The notes beneath the pieces were generated by a model, which worked only from the letters and a program-made list of their open reading frames with translations, was not told where the DNA came from and searched no databases. 64,000 bases of DNA from Termitomyces sp. T153 (taxonomy: Eukaryota > Basidiomycota > Agaricomycetes > Agaricales > Lyophyllaceae), in the NCBI GenBank assembly GCA_018296165.2, contig JACKQL020000018.1:186001-250000 (forward strand), read 5' to 3'. The position numbers and the translations under genes are program-made. Shown piece after piece: positions 10,933 to 23,153 of this stretch (position 1 is its first letter; every line of letters starts with the position of its first letter).

Positions 10933-11714
10933 TCATGCATGGCAATCAGCATTCTCCAGCTCCAATTTGTGAGCTGGAGTTGCCCTTCCATCAATGACCA
11001 CCTGGTCATTTACAAAATCCAGGAGAACCTTATGGGTTCTCATGAATGGTGTCAAAACTATCATATTGTAAAGATTGAAATTTGCAACATCCACATAGAC
11101 ATTATGAATCTTGCTAGGGGCCTTTATGGTGACTCTGGCACCATAGTTTACTATAGAATGACTTCCAATCATCCTCAGCTACAAGGTAATGGGGGTGGCC
11201 AGTAGTGCCACTCATATCCCAGCCACATGTGCAAACAAGGGAGTAATCCTGGATGTGGTACTTCCTGAATCCAACAACATCCACACTCTGTGGCCATTAA
11301 CCTCCACCCAAGTGAAGAGACATTCTTTGTCTTGTGCTGGCAGCACTGAGCATTCCATGGCATCCTTGGATGCCATAAGCCACACTTTTCTCATACAAAC
11401 CTCATTACTGGGTTCTTTCTCCCTTTGTCTGCTAAAAGGAACCTATGTGAGGGCAAATAGTCCCTTACTATCACTACCACAAGTATAGTACTTGTTGTTA
11501 TACATTTCCAATTCAATGTACTCCTCACCATGCTCCTGAGTCCCATCAGACTCAAACACCTCATCAGTGTCAGCCTCAGCAGGCTCCTCCTCCTGCTCAT
11601 TGTTGGCTTCCCCTGCATCCAATAGTGTAGCCATATGAGCTGCTTGCACAAATACTCAGGAAGCTGGTTTAGCCAGCTCCCTGCATTTGCATGCAAAGTG
11701 CCCAGCCTTCCCAC
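10933..11714 (-). pseudogene. Zinc knuckle and aspartic protease of gypsy 1
   Basis: At about 11,740-11,680 the reverse frame gives a CCHC zinc knuckle (CYKCGKAGHFACKC). It is followed by an acidic stretch (11,649-11,443) and then the protease active-site motif LLDSGSTTS in the ORF 11,394-11,212. The protease C-terminal half (VDVANFNLYNMIVLTPFM) is at 11,172-10,933. Nucleocapsid and protease would be cleaved from the Gag-Pol polyprotein. Frames are broken between the parts. Confidence 0.8.
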
Positions 11715-11982
11715 ACTTATAGCAGTTCATAGACTGCCTGGCATCCTTGCTAGGTTGGCCAGATGCTATAGCCACAACATTCTTTCCTGCAGCAAGATGC
11801 TTTCTTGCTGCCTGCAATGCAGCCCCAGGTCAGGAGGGCCCCAAGCTCACACCAACCCTGAGTATCAACAGTCTCAAGGCCATGTGTACAGCTGGTCTCT
11901 TTGATGACTGCAATGGCTGTGACTGCCCATGCTGGCCAGTCACCTCTGTCCACTTGGCTAGTACAGTTTCCATTGCTGGAGA

Positions 11983-14260
11983 TCATGCTGCTGCCAATGA
12001 CAGCTGCCATCCTGACTGACTCTTCTTGCTGCACTCTAAATAGTGTGCAGCAGTCTTGATGCTGCTCTTGTAGGCCTTGGCCTCCAAGACAAACTCCTCA
12101 ACAGTGTTTACTTTGGGAGCCAGTCCACCATCATGTATCAGTGCTATAAGCATATCAGAGGGTATCCCCTCCAAGAACTGCTCACAAATTGTAAATTTGT
12201 TGGGGAACACAGCCATGTTTTGAGCATGGTCAAGCAAGGCATCATAGAAGCCTTGCACCCCTTCTTCAACTGCATACACTGCATCACAGAACCTGTCACA
12301 TGCATCCTGCATTGTTGAAGGTTATACAAACCAGTTATACAGTCCAAGGATCACATCCTTGAACTTCCAGTGGGATTGTGCCCTATTGACATGTATGATG
12401 TGTCATAGGTACCACTTCAGTGCACCAGCAGCTAGAAAGTCCATTAAAAACAGGACTTTCTCATAGTTGCACCCATCCCCACTATACTGTGCTACAGCAT
12501 AGGATACACAAATGCTCATCAACCAGTCATTAAGTTTGCTGAACTTAGCAGATCCTGCATAGGAGGTGATCATCTTTGATGGATCACTCCACCTGGGCTT
12601 AAGTCCTTCTGGTATAAGCAGTCATACTACAAGCAACTGTTCCATCACTGCCCTTAGACAATTGTGCATTGTCTAGCAGTGATATTTGTGGGCTTCTTCC
12701 ACTCCTGGAGCTGCAAAGTGTCCACAATGTTGCAACAGCATTGAAAACTGCCATGGCTGTCTCTCTGGGAGGACTGTAGTCCTCCTTTCAGCTCTGTATC
12801 CCGCACCTTCATTCTCATCACAAGGGCCTTCATCTGGTCCTCCTGAATCTGGTGGACATCCCCCAGGGGTGGTGGTGGTCTACAACCAGGAAAAGGTAGT
12901 CCCCTTTCTGGACCTCCACCTCCTCTTCCCAGGCCCTGAGGTCTACAGTGTGGCATAGATGGAGTGGACAACATAGGATCACTCTCTGATAATCCTCATC
13001 CTGGGTCTTCTTTGCCCACAAAGGAGCTCTGACCAGCCCCAGCATGTCCATTTCTGAGAGGGGAGCATGAGTCATGCTCCTTCTCCTTGATAGGCTTGGT
13101 TTGTTACAGTGGAATGTACCCTTCAGGCCATGCATCATAGGTGGTATTTCCTTGGAACACCACCCCTTGATCATCCACATATGACTGCCCAAAGTCCTCC
13201 AGGTCCCCATTGCAAAATTGCTGTAGAGCAATTCAATCTTCCCATGTCAGCACTCTCTGTGTAGACTCACCAGGTCTATGCCACACTAGTGGTTGCTCTA
13301 CTATAATCACTGACCCTGCATCAGTAGATGCTAAGTCTGGTGCTACAATCATGCCCAATGTGGCCCATTGTTGATGGTCCACCACCACCTGTCTAGCTGT
13401 GTAATTCTGTGACATTTTGCTAGGCTGTTGTAGTGCTTGCAACAGAGTCAATGATTCATTGACTGGGGACAAAGGGGGTGCATACACTCCCCCAATATAC
13501 AGAGATGGCATTGCAGACAATGCCTGTGACCCCTGCAGTTTCTTGTGTTGGAGGTACTCTGTTACCTCCTGTGCTAAGAACAGCATGTACAAGTCCATAT
13601 ATTTCAATGGATCAGTTGGAACAATATCATCTCCCAACAATCTTTGAATTGCAATGTGCTTAGCTACTCTTGCAGTTAGACATTGCTGAGTTGAGGTTTT
13701 AGGAACCTCAACATGACTCTGCCAGAACACCATCACCCTTCAACAAAGGATGTTGTCTGGGTGAGCCTCACTGTCTATATCAGAGGTGTCTCTGACATCC
13801 TCTGGTATTGTTTCAATGAATGCAGCTGGGGCTGCCATCCACATACCCAGTGCTGGCCCAGCTTGTGATCTTACAGACCCATGATCCCTGTATAGAGTCC
13901 CTCTCCACTCCTCAGTGATGTTTCCACCATTGAGAAATCAATTGGACCTCCCATGGCCATTGGGAAGGATTGAAGTCCTTCCAACCTCAGTGCTGTGGGT
14001 GCATACAAAGGAGTTTTCCCCTTGTCTGCCAATGCCACTGTGCCTCCTGGCTCTGTGGCCAAATACAGTCAAGTAGAGGGCCCTCACAAGCCCTCCACTG
14101 GAATGCCCTCACAACTACCTGCAGGTGGTCATACTGGAGTAACTGCTGGCAGTCCTCCTGGCATTGAACTCTGTCTTGGACCTAGGCCTGAGCATCTGAC
14201 CTTCCATGGTCACCACTGTGCCCATTGTGGAAGGTGTATGTCAAAAATTTTAACATGCTA
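11983..14260 (-). pseudogene. Gag of gypsy 1 (capsid region)
   Basis: The best-preserved stretch is 12,312-11,983, a retrotransposon Gag domain (FCDAVYAVEEGVQGFYDALL, FTICEQFLEGIP, HDGGLAPKVNTVEEFVLEAK). Upstream remnants include 13,736-13,233 and 14,062-13,871, with stops and frameshifts between. The capsid would package element RNA in the cytoplasm. No uninterrupted frame remains. Confidence 0.75.
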
Positions 14261-14346
14261 ATAGTATCTAGTGGTGGTGAACTTCTTTTACAGAAGTTTG
14301 AGGTTCCAACTTGCAAACAAGTTATTGCTCATTTGACTTAAAAAAA

Positions 14347-14555
14347 TGTAATGTTTCTGTTATGAGTCATACAGCTTACAGTTCACCCAACATAAGTCAA
14401 AACTAGTCAATAGTTCTGTTTACAAAGTATGAAGTAAGCCACTGCCTTATATAAGTACTAGTATGATACTTTTAGGAATAGTGTCATGTGATGCTATCAG
14501 TGTAATTCAATATTGAATAATATATAGGTATGCATGTAACAACTGCTCTGTTATA
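14347..14555 (-). mobile_element. Copia-type LTR, left half of a split insertion
   Basis: 209 bp. In reverse orientation it starts TATAAC (TGTAAT in the other copy) and ends ATTACA. It matches the LTR at 37,741-37,948 in inverted orientation. Immediately to its right, reverse-strand gypsy coding stops at the residues FSKASF, the same codon where the other LTR is followed by gypsy coding. Confidence 0.85.
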
Positions 14556-15158
14556 GAATGAGGCCTTGGAGAACACATCCTCAAATGCATGGAGGTAGGG
14601 GGGAATGACATCTCAAAACTCTTGGGGCACAGCATTAGCAGTGAACACCTGGGCCAGCCACTGGAATGTGGTCTGGCTAGCCCATATCTCTGCCATGGAG
14701 AGTGGCAGATGTATAGTAATAGTATAGATCCAGTGCCCCACTTCTACTGCTTTGTCCAAGAGCTCCAGCTTGTATACTCCACTGAACTCCTCTCTGCACT
14801 CCTTCTCTGGGACTCCACCACTGCTTTAGTCATCCTTGTAGAGGGCCTCTCTATGAGGGAATGCCAGAGGCAGGGGATCCAGGAGGTCTAGATCTACAAA
14901 GGGGAGAGGGCTGGCACAACATGCATGGATGGCTGTGTGCTCTTGGACTTGAGCCTGGCATTCTTTCCTGTCCTCAGTGGCACAGGTGGAGCACTTCCAA
15001 GGGCACCCACTCATGGTTACCTCTCCCTTGGTCCAATCTACCCTGGAGTTGTGCTTGTGGAGCCATATAAAACCAAGAATTATGTCCTGCCTACCCAAGC
15101 TGGTAACAGCAAAAACAGCATGCTCCACATGATTCTAATAGCTAAGGACCAGGTCCAC
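14556..15158 (-). pseudogene. Gypsy X fragment: protease end to RT linker
   Basis: Reverse-strand reading gives HAVFAVTSLGRQDIILGFIW and HKHNSRVDWTKGEV (ORF 15,128-14,826), then frames ending PPYLHAFEDVFSKASF at 14,556. This is the stretch between protease and RT in chromodomain gypsies. Its upstream part continues at 27,964 beyond the inserted forward gypsy. Its downstream part lies at 37,949 on the plus strand. Confidence 0.85.
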
Positions 15159-16107
15159 TAATAAGACCCAGTTGTCACTAAGCACCATTTTTTGGCATTT
15201 TGGACTTAACAGCAGCTGATTATTTTAATTTGGCACAAGTCACAACACTCAGCATGCAGGGTCTAGCCCAAGGTCTGGACTGACATAGTCCTCACATGGG
15301 ACCTTAGCAACCACGAGACTTACTGATCATGAGGAATATCATGTGGAGCCTAGACCTTGGGTCTAGAACAGTAAGGACAAGAACTTTCCTAGCAATGATT
15401 ATTAGCAACTCTAGTGACTTCTTGGCAACAAAATGGCTTTCTCTTCCCATATATGGACATATTGCCAGATGCTGTTTACCCTTTAGGTATTGATGTCAGA
15501 CTTGCTCTTTTTGGACTTATTCACAATTATATGCCACAGAGACTTTGCTTATAATTTTTCACTTAGTCACAGACTGACACCTCACATGAACCATGAACAT
15601 ATTAACAGATGCTGTTGCTAGTGGCAACTGCTTGCTTACTTTCCCATATCATACTTTTGAACAGTATAAATACTGCCTGTACATAGACACTTCTTCATCA
15701 AATCACAGAGAATCAACTCCCCCTCAAATCAAACCTGTCTATCTCTAAGCCTACCAGCTTGAGATTTCACTTTGCTGCTACCTTTACTCTATTCCCTCAC
15801 TTGCTGTTGAAAACAACTTAGCAACAAGTCTTAGGTACCAACTGCAGGTGCCCTTTGTGTTATCTTGACTTAGCAATGCTAGCAACTACAGCTAGCAACC
15901 AGTTTACCTACATTTCCTGCCTTCACCCATTCTTCTTTCAGTCACTAGCAACTTAGGCTAGTGATAGCAATCCTTTCAGCCCCACCTTACAACATAGCAC
16001 TTGCTCTTGTTCTCTGAGATGGTTACTGGCTTGCCCTCTATTATTAATTTCCTACTGCCAGCTACCCTATCTAGTGACTAGTGTTGGGGCAGCATAGAAG
16101 CACATCA
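15159..16107 (+). promoter_or_regulatory. 5' LTR of the forward gypsy
   Basis: 949 bp ending CACATCA. It contains a CAGTATAAATACTGCC box at about 15,662, a TATA-like symmetrical motif that is the likely promoter of the element. The 3' LTR keeps the same box at about 27,466. Confidence 0.85.
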
Positions 16108-16439
16108 TTTTGGAGCCCACTGCAAGGGTATTGGAAGTTAACCATTCTGCCAGAAACTAGAGCTCAAGTGAAACATTGGAAACCCTTAATGAATTACCCC
16201 AGTCTTCCTTTCTGACACCTCAGCACTCTTTGCCAGCAATTCATCCTCAACCTCTTGCCAACAAACTTGAAACCTCTAGAAATCATTGTGATGTTAGTGA
16301 AATCCTTGCCAATTTTCCAAGTGCCTTTATCAAAAGTTTTCTTGACACACCCCTTTCACCTTTGACTCCCACCAACTCTATCTTCTCCCCAGAAGCCCAA
16401 TCTATTCCTCTTCATCAATTAACCCACTTCCACCACTGA

Positions 16440-17659
16440 TATCAACAATTGCTAATATGAACAATGACCCCACTGCTCAGAGTGCTAGAATGCTGTCATG
16501 CAATGATACTACTGTGCCTAAATGGGATGAGAGTCACCCTAGGGAACTCCCCCAATACTTTAAGGAGCTGGAATACCTTTTTGCTCACTGCAGCATTGTT
16601 GATGACACCCAAAAAAAGGAGTATGCATCTTGATATGTCTCTTACAACATGGCAGAAACTTGGCTTGGCTTACCTGAATTTGGCAACAATGTTGTCATCA
16701 GCAATAATGCTCCCCAACCTCACACTTACCAGGAATGGAAGGTGGCAGTGCTCAGGTTGTACCCTGGCACTGATGCTAGTGCTCAATATAACCTTGGCAA
16801 CCTGGAACAACTTGTCAATCAGACTTTTAACAGTGGCTTAGTGACTTTGGGCAGGTTCTCTGACTACTACCAGGATTTCTAATATATTGCCAGATGGTTG
16901 CTCACTAACAGCAAGCTCTACCATAATGAGGAACATCAACTATTCCAGCAAGGTATACCTATGTCACTATGGTCCAAGATTATCCACTGTCTCAAAATCA
17001 CTCTTCCCAACCACTATCCTAAGGACCCTTACAATGTTGATCAAGTCTTTGAAGGCACTAAGTGGGTTTTAAAGGGCATGGATACCTCTATGACCAAGAC
17101 CAGCAATGGCACCAGTGGTACTTCTACTTCATTGCCAATTGTTAATGCATCAGGTCCCCCACAGCTGACACCTAAGCAGGAAACCTTGGAATTAGCAACA
17201 ACCACAGTAATTGTCAGTGCCTTGGAATGCCTGGAAGCCCTCTTAACCAATGGTAATGCTCAAACTTGTCAACAGTTCACCAATAGCACTTGCCACTTTT
17301 GTGGTCAGACTGGTCACACCATGGTCTGAGGCACTTGTATGAAATTAGAACAAATGATTCAACAGGGCAAGATCCATTGCAATGCTGAAGGAAAGATCAT
17401 CCTACTGTCTGGCACTATAATCCCCAACTATTTTGGCAGGCAACTCTATATGGAACACATTGAGGAATGGCACAGGCTTAACCCAGGACAAATTGTTACT
17501 AGTAGACTCTCTTCCAATGCTAACCCAGACCCAGAAGAGGTGGCTATGCAGCAATCACTAATCCATGAGGTAATGCAACCAGATGTTGCTATGGGTCAAG
17601 TGCTAAGCAAGGAAGAATGGATCAAGGCTTTGGAATGCAAACTCTTTGCACTCATATGA
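16440..17659 (+). pseudogene. Gag of the forward gypsy
   Basis: A nearly continuous frame with a few stops gives the capsid (HPRELPQYFKELEYLFAHCS; then YQEWKVAVLRLYPGTDAS in 16,649-16,882) and 16,898-17,329. It ends in a zinc knuckle CHFCGQTGHTMV followed by a stop and GTC, a CCHC motif. ORF 17,339-17,659 extends it. Single stops (for example TAA at 16,880) interrupt otherwise collinear frames. Confidence 0.85.
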
Positions 17660-17737
17660 TCTAGCAAAAAGTTTGATGGTATACAAGTTCCCTGCATGGC
17701 ATATTGACCAGCAAATGATACCCCCAAGGCAGTACCC

Positions 17738-18820
17738 TTGACTAGCAACACTTTGGTGACTTCATCCCCTTCTGATTCTATGCCAGCTCCTGTCACTAAG
17801 CCTGCAAACAAAGGCAAAGCACCTGAATGTACTGTCACTAACAAACAACCACCCATTGCTAAGGAACACATTGCTCAGCCTCCTATCCACCCATTTTCTG
17901 GTATCCCTGGTTGCTATGCCCCTCCTGATAATAGGAATTTTGCTGCTCCCAGTAGATCTAACAATGGTGCATATCAAGCTATGCCACCTATCTATGACAT
18001 CAAGCAGTCTGAAGCAGTCTTTGAATGGGTTTTAAGCACCAAGGTCACCATATCAGTGGGAGAACTTTGCTCAGTATCCCAGGACATCAGAAACCAATTC
18101 AGGACAGCAGTTACACCCAAATGACTCATAGGTGCTAGTGTTAATACAGTACAGGACTCCAGCAACATTTTTGAAGATATTTTGCCAACATTCACTATTG
18201 AAGAACCCCAATTTTTGCTTGGATCCAACACTGATATTGCTAACGGACTTACCTCGGAGAAGGCACCCCTTGCATCTGTTGACCCCATTGAAGCATACAT
18301 TGATTTGCTACCCCATGGAGAAGAACCTGTGGTGCTAACTGTCAATAAGGATTCCCAATCACCTCATTCTGTCATGATGCTGATCAATAACAAAGAAGAA
18401 GTTGAATGCATTCACAACAGTGGTTCCTAAATCATCTCAATGTCTGCAGAGATCACTAGCAATCTTGGGCTATCCTATGACCCCAACATTGTTGTGAATA
18501 TGCAGAGCACTAATGGTATCATGGATCAATTGCTAGGACTTGCTTGTAATGTACCATGCACTATTGGTAATGTAACGGTTTATCTTCAAATTCATGTTTT
18601 ACAGTCTCCCACCTATGACATTCTCCTTGGATGCTCCTTTGACATTTTAACTCAAAGTATGGTCAATACACTTAGCAACATTGAGACCACCATAACAATC
18701 ACAGACTCCAACACTAGCATGCAGTGCACTATCCCAACCTTTCCACACAGTAAATCTAAAAGAAACAACTGCCAAAATGTTTGCTTTGAGACAGAAGCAC
18801 CCCATTGCTTTTATTGCTGA
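17738..18820 (+). pseudogene. Protease region of the forward gypsy
   Basis: Linker 17,738-18,124, then 18,182-18,430 ending IHNSGS followed by a stop, where the protease active site D-S/T-G is expected. ORF 18,440-18,820 continues with MSAEITSNLGLSYDPN, NGIMDQLLGLACNVPC and YDILLGCSFDILTQS, the flap and C-terminal part. The catalytic Asp position reads Asn (HNSGS), so the enzyme is inactive even apart from the stop. Confidence 0.85.
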
Positions 18821-19370
18821 AGGCATGAACAAAGATGATAGTGACATAGCAGTTGTTATCAGCTACAACCATTCAACTGGTCTAGTGACTTGTATAGCTT
18901 CTTGTGATTTGGACAAAGATATTTTACTTACCAATGCTAACACACAGACAAACTCCACACTAGCATACCTTTATGCTACCACTAGTGACATTTCGGACTT
19001 GTCCCTTCCACCTTGTTCCTATCTTGTTTCCACTGATACATCTAATCCCTTGATTCTTGGACAGACTTTACCCCTTGATACAAAAGATACAGGCACTACC
19101 TCCAATTACATTAACATTCCATTCCCCACTCAATTTGTTGCTAACAAACCCCCTAAGCAAAAAGGAGTCCAGGTAAAGAAGAAGTATAAACCCATCACCA
19201 TGGAAACCAAACTGGTCACCAGCCACATTAGTGAAGATTTTCAAATTGAGCAACATATTGTTGGCAATCCCCTAGTGACAATACCACCACTCAATCCTAC
19301 TCCACCACTATTTGTCCCAACAAAGTGATTCACTAGCAAATGACAAGCAAAACTTGTCAAAGACCACAAC

Positions 19371-21065
19371 ATGGGCTTTCTTACTAGCAACAAAATCAAA
19401 GTGCTGATTGACATGGTCACCAAGCAAGAAAAGGCTTTCACCTGGGAGGATTCTGAACAAGGAAGTTTGTGCCCTGACTTCTTCCCACCAGTATGCATAC
19501 CAATGATACCTCATGTGCCTTGGGTCCAGCACAACTGTCCCATACTCCCAGGACTAAAGAAGGAAGTATGCAAGATCATTTGCAATGAGATTAAGGCTGG
19601 CATTTATGAACCCTCAAACTCTGCTTACCACTCACAATGATTTTGTGTTCTCAAGAAGAATAGTAAGCTCAGGATTGTGCACAGCCTAGAACTACTAAAC
19701 TGTTTCACCATTTGCCATTCTGGAGTACCACCTTTTCCAAATCATGTTGCTGAATCCTTTGCTGGACACATCTGTGGTGCTACCCTAGACCTCTATGTTA
19801 GCTACAACAAGTGACTTATTGACCCCACTTCACATGACTTAATAACATTCCAGACTCCATTTGGCACCTTTTGCTTAGTGACCTTGCTGATGGGCTGGAC
19901 CAACTCTGTGCCAATATTTCACAATGACATTACCTTCATTTTGCAGCCAGAAATCCCCCATAATATGCTCAGCTTTATTGACAATGTTGGCACTAAAGGA
20001 CTCAAGAACTGGAAGATTGTTAGCAGTAAACCAGCTAAGCACCCTGCTAACCTGAATATTTGCCTAGTGCTATGGGAGTTCTTTGAACTTCTTAACAGGA
20101 TTCTCCAGCAGATGAAGTATTGTGGTGGCACCTTCTCAGGTCATAAACTTGTTTTATGCACCCCAACATTCAAAATCCTTGGCCATGTTTGTACTCCTAG
20201 TGGTCATATCCCTGACAAAAGTCACTTAGCCCTAATTGAGCAGTGGGGCCCTTGCAAGTTGCTATCAGAAGTCCAAGCTTTTCTGGGCACTGTTGGAGTA
20301 CTTAGAATTTTTGTTAAGAATTTCACTCACCATGCTAACAACTTAACAAAACTTACCTGTGTTAGTGTCCCTTTCAAGTTTGGCCCCAACCAGATAAATG
20401 CTCAACATGACCTCATGAAAGCCTTACAAGACACTAAGCCCCTAATTCCTATTGACTATGAATTGCCTGATCCTGTCATCTTAGTGGTTGACACTTTATA
20501 TATAGCAGTCAGTCATTACCTTTGCCAGTGCACTAGCAACAATCACAAAGAATGCTGCTACAACTGCTTTGGATTGATTATGCTTAATGACAGAGAAGCC
20601 AGGTTCAGTCAGCCCAAGTTGGAACTCTACACTCTTTATCAAGTGCTGCAAGCTTTGCAAATATACCTTATTGGCATTAGAAACCTCATCATCAAAGTAA
20701 ATGCTCACTATATTAAGGGTATGCTTCAGAACCCTGATATCCAGCCTTCCACTAGCATAAACCAATGGATTATGGTGATATTAATGTTCCTCTTTGAACT
20801 CATTCACATCAAAGGAACTTTCCATGGCCCTAATGGTATTTTGCAATGCCCACCACAGCCTGGTGATCCCCCTGTTGACAATAGCAATAACTCTGTTTTT
20901 GATGACTGGATCATTTGTTTGTATGGATTCATTCACCAAGTTCAGCCACCACTACTGCTTCTTCACCAAGTCTCCATGGCTTCCCATCACCTACTCCCTC
21001 TGGTTGAGTTCCTGCCTTTGCGACCCTTAGTGACTTTTGCTAGCAATAAAGATAACACTCCATGA
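19371..21065 (+). pseudogene. RT and RNase H of the forward gypsy
   Basis: ORF 19,371-19,640 carries the RT N-terminus (EVCKIICNEIKAGIYEPSNS). The palm follows with stops near 19,638 and 19,812. ORF 19,878-21,065 (395 codons, the longest in the repeat block) runs from the RT palm through RNase H. The catalytic box reads SFIDNVGTKG, where FIDD would be expected, so the second Asp is lost. Thumb (QAFLGTVGVLRIFVKNF) and RNase H (RFSQPKLELYTLYQVLQALQ) follow. Confidence 0.9.
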
Positions 21066-21254
21066 TTAGCAACCAGTGATGATGTTCAGCCTCTCTGTGA
21101 TGATGGCACCACCACTTATAGCAACATACCATGCAGCACTAAGGCTATCGCCAGTGATGCTTGTGTACTTCTAGTAGAGAAGTGGCATCATGACCCTGTC
21201 AGACCCAAAGGCCTTAACAATGATGAGTATGCCACATTTGTTTGCTATGCCTCC

Positions 21255-22519
21255 ATGTTCTTCATCATGGGAGGCAAACTTTGGCAAAGAAGCCAAGATG
21301 GCACCCACAAGCTGTTTGTTCCTGCTGTTAGTTGCCTACAAGTCTTGAAAGCCATGCATGACAATTTGGGACATAGAGGCCTCTTTGCTACCCACTCAGC
21401 TCTTCTAGAACAATTTTGGTGGCCTCAAGTTAGCACTGATATTGTATGGTACATCCAAACTGGCCACATCTGCCAAGTACACCAGACAACCAAAGTTCTC
21501 ATTCTGCCAACTGTCACTATGCTGGCGCCCTTGTTCAGCAAGATATATGTTGACACCATGTTCATACCACCCTCCAATAAGTTCAAAGATATCATTCAAG
21601 GATGTTGTTTGCTAACTCATTACCCCAAGTTCCATATGCTCACCACAGAGAACACTGAAGCCATTGCCAAATGGTTATATGAGGACATCATCTGTTGCTA
21701 GGGAGCACTTAGCAAAATTGATACTGACAATGGACCTCCTATCCTGAAGGCAGTCACCTACTTGGCAAAGAAGTACAACTTACACCATATTTGGTTCTCT
21801 GGTTATAATAAGCATGCTAACAGGATAGTTGAACAACCTCACTTTGATGTTTACCAAGCCCTCTTCAAAGCAGTTGATAGTAATCAGTCTAGGTGGAGTA
21901 CAGCTACTTACTCCATCTTTTGGTCAGAATGTGTTACAGTTCACAAGCAAATGAGTTGCTCCCCTTACTATGCAACAACTGGCACCCACCCCCTCTTACT
22001 GGCTGACATAGTAGAAGTGACATATTTGCAACTACTGCCAAACTTGCTATTATTGACAACTGACCTTATAGTCTGCCAAGCAATTGATCTTCAACGTCAC
22101 CAAGACCTTGATCACCTTCACAGTAATGTCCTCAGTGCTTGTTGCCTAGCTGCCATTTGCTTCAAAGCAGAACATGCCACTATGATCTGCAACTACAATT
22201 TCCAAGGTGGTGACCTTGTACTGATGAGGAACACTAGAATTGAGGTGACACATAACAAGAAAATGAAGCCTCACTACCTAGTCCCATTGGTGGTAATTTC
22301 TTGTAACTGTGGTGGTGCTTACATCCTTTGTGAACTAGATGGTTCAGTACTGCATCACTCCATAACAGCTTTTTGATTAGTTTCTTATTTTGCTAGGGAA
22401 CACATACTACTGCCTAGCAATGCTTTTGACATTGACACCTTGCAACTCCAAAAACTTGAACAAACCAACCTTGTAGACAACAACAATACTGGTGACACCA
22501 CCAGCAAAGAAGAAAATTA
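21255..22519 (+). pseudogene. Integrase of the forward gypsy
   Basis: ORF 21,255-21,701 includes the zinc-binding end (HDNLGHRGLFATHSALLEQF, then HICQVHQ) and the start of the core (YVDTMFIPPSNKFKDIIQ). After one stop, ORF 21,762-22,376 has the second half (NKHANRIVEQPHFDVYQAL) and C-terminal region, with the frame reaching TAA at 22,517-22,519. No chromodomain is visible, unlike in gypsy 1 and X. Confidence 0.87.
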
Positions 22520-22899
22520 AAGACATACCCTTTGCTAAGCCCTAGTGACCTTTCTTGACTCCACAATTGTTTCTCACTATACTTTTCCCTAATATTCAGA
22601 AAAATCATCAGAAAAACCTTACAAAAATATTAAGTCCTTTTGTTTTATCTTGCTACTCTTTCCTCTTGTTACCTTCGTTTTGTTTAAAAAGCCTTTTACA
22701 GACATTCTACTTTACTGTTCCCCTGTTTTTGATGCTACACTTGGCTATTCTGTCACTAGCACTTGGCATGCCTATAGAGGTTTTTCACCATAATGACTTA
22801 CTGAGCATTTTCCTCCAAGCATTGCTAGTGTCAAGTGACAGTCACTAGTGCATACTGCCTTACTAAATTTGCCTTTCTTTGCTTTCTCTGTTTCTGAAC

Positions 22900-23060
22900 T
22901 GTCACAAGTACTATACATTTTTGGGGTCCCTTAAAGGGGCCAGTCTATGGCATACTAAAAACTGTGAAGCCCCTTAAAGGGGCTAGTCTGTGTTCATACT
23001 AGAAAGTCTAAAGAAAATATATATATAGAGGGCAGTGGCTGTTGCTAGGCATTGAGGTCA
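22900..23060 (+). repeat. Two copies of a CCCTTAAAGGGG palindromic motif
   Basis: CCCTTAAAGGGGCCAGTCT at about 22,928 and a near-identical copy at about 22,973, 45 bp apart, each centred on the palindrome CCCTTTAAGGG-like core. An alternating AT run follows at about 23,015. The motif lies between pol and the antisense ORF and could be regulatory. Function unknown. Confidence 0.55.
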
Positions 23061-23153
23061 GCATTGTTGTTGGGCACTTCCACCAAGCCCTCCTCCTCCC
23101 AATCCCCCTCTCCAACATTGTTCTCCTCTTGCCAGGCCAGGAAGGCCTGACAG

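Larger units (their letters stand above)
6731..14260 (-). mobile_element. Ty3/gypsy retrotransposon 1 (chromodomain type), decayed
   Basis: Reverse-strand element with the order gag, protease, RT, RNase H, integrase, chromodomain, the standard Ty3/gypsy order. Reading frames are broken throughout. A solo LTR of another family (9,210-9,953) sits in the RT region. The polyprotein's own TGA is at about 6,731. The 5' end is placed near 14,260 from the first in-frame ATG region. The copia-type LTR at 14,347-14,555 lies just beyond. A matching 3' LTR was not identified. Confidence 0.85.

Noticed and set aside
14347..14555. The LTR taken as the 5' LTR of gypsy 1, whose Gag starts about 100 bp to its left
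   Set aside because: The matching LTR at 37,741-37,948 has a polypurine tract at the end of copia coding, and both LTRs border the same gypsy X codon. A copia origin explains both. The gypsy 1 reading is not fully excluded because no copia gag was found at 14,346.
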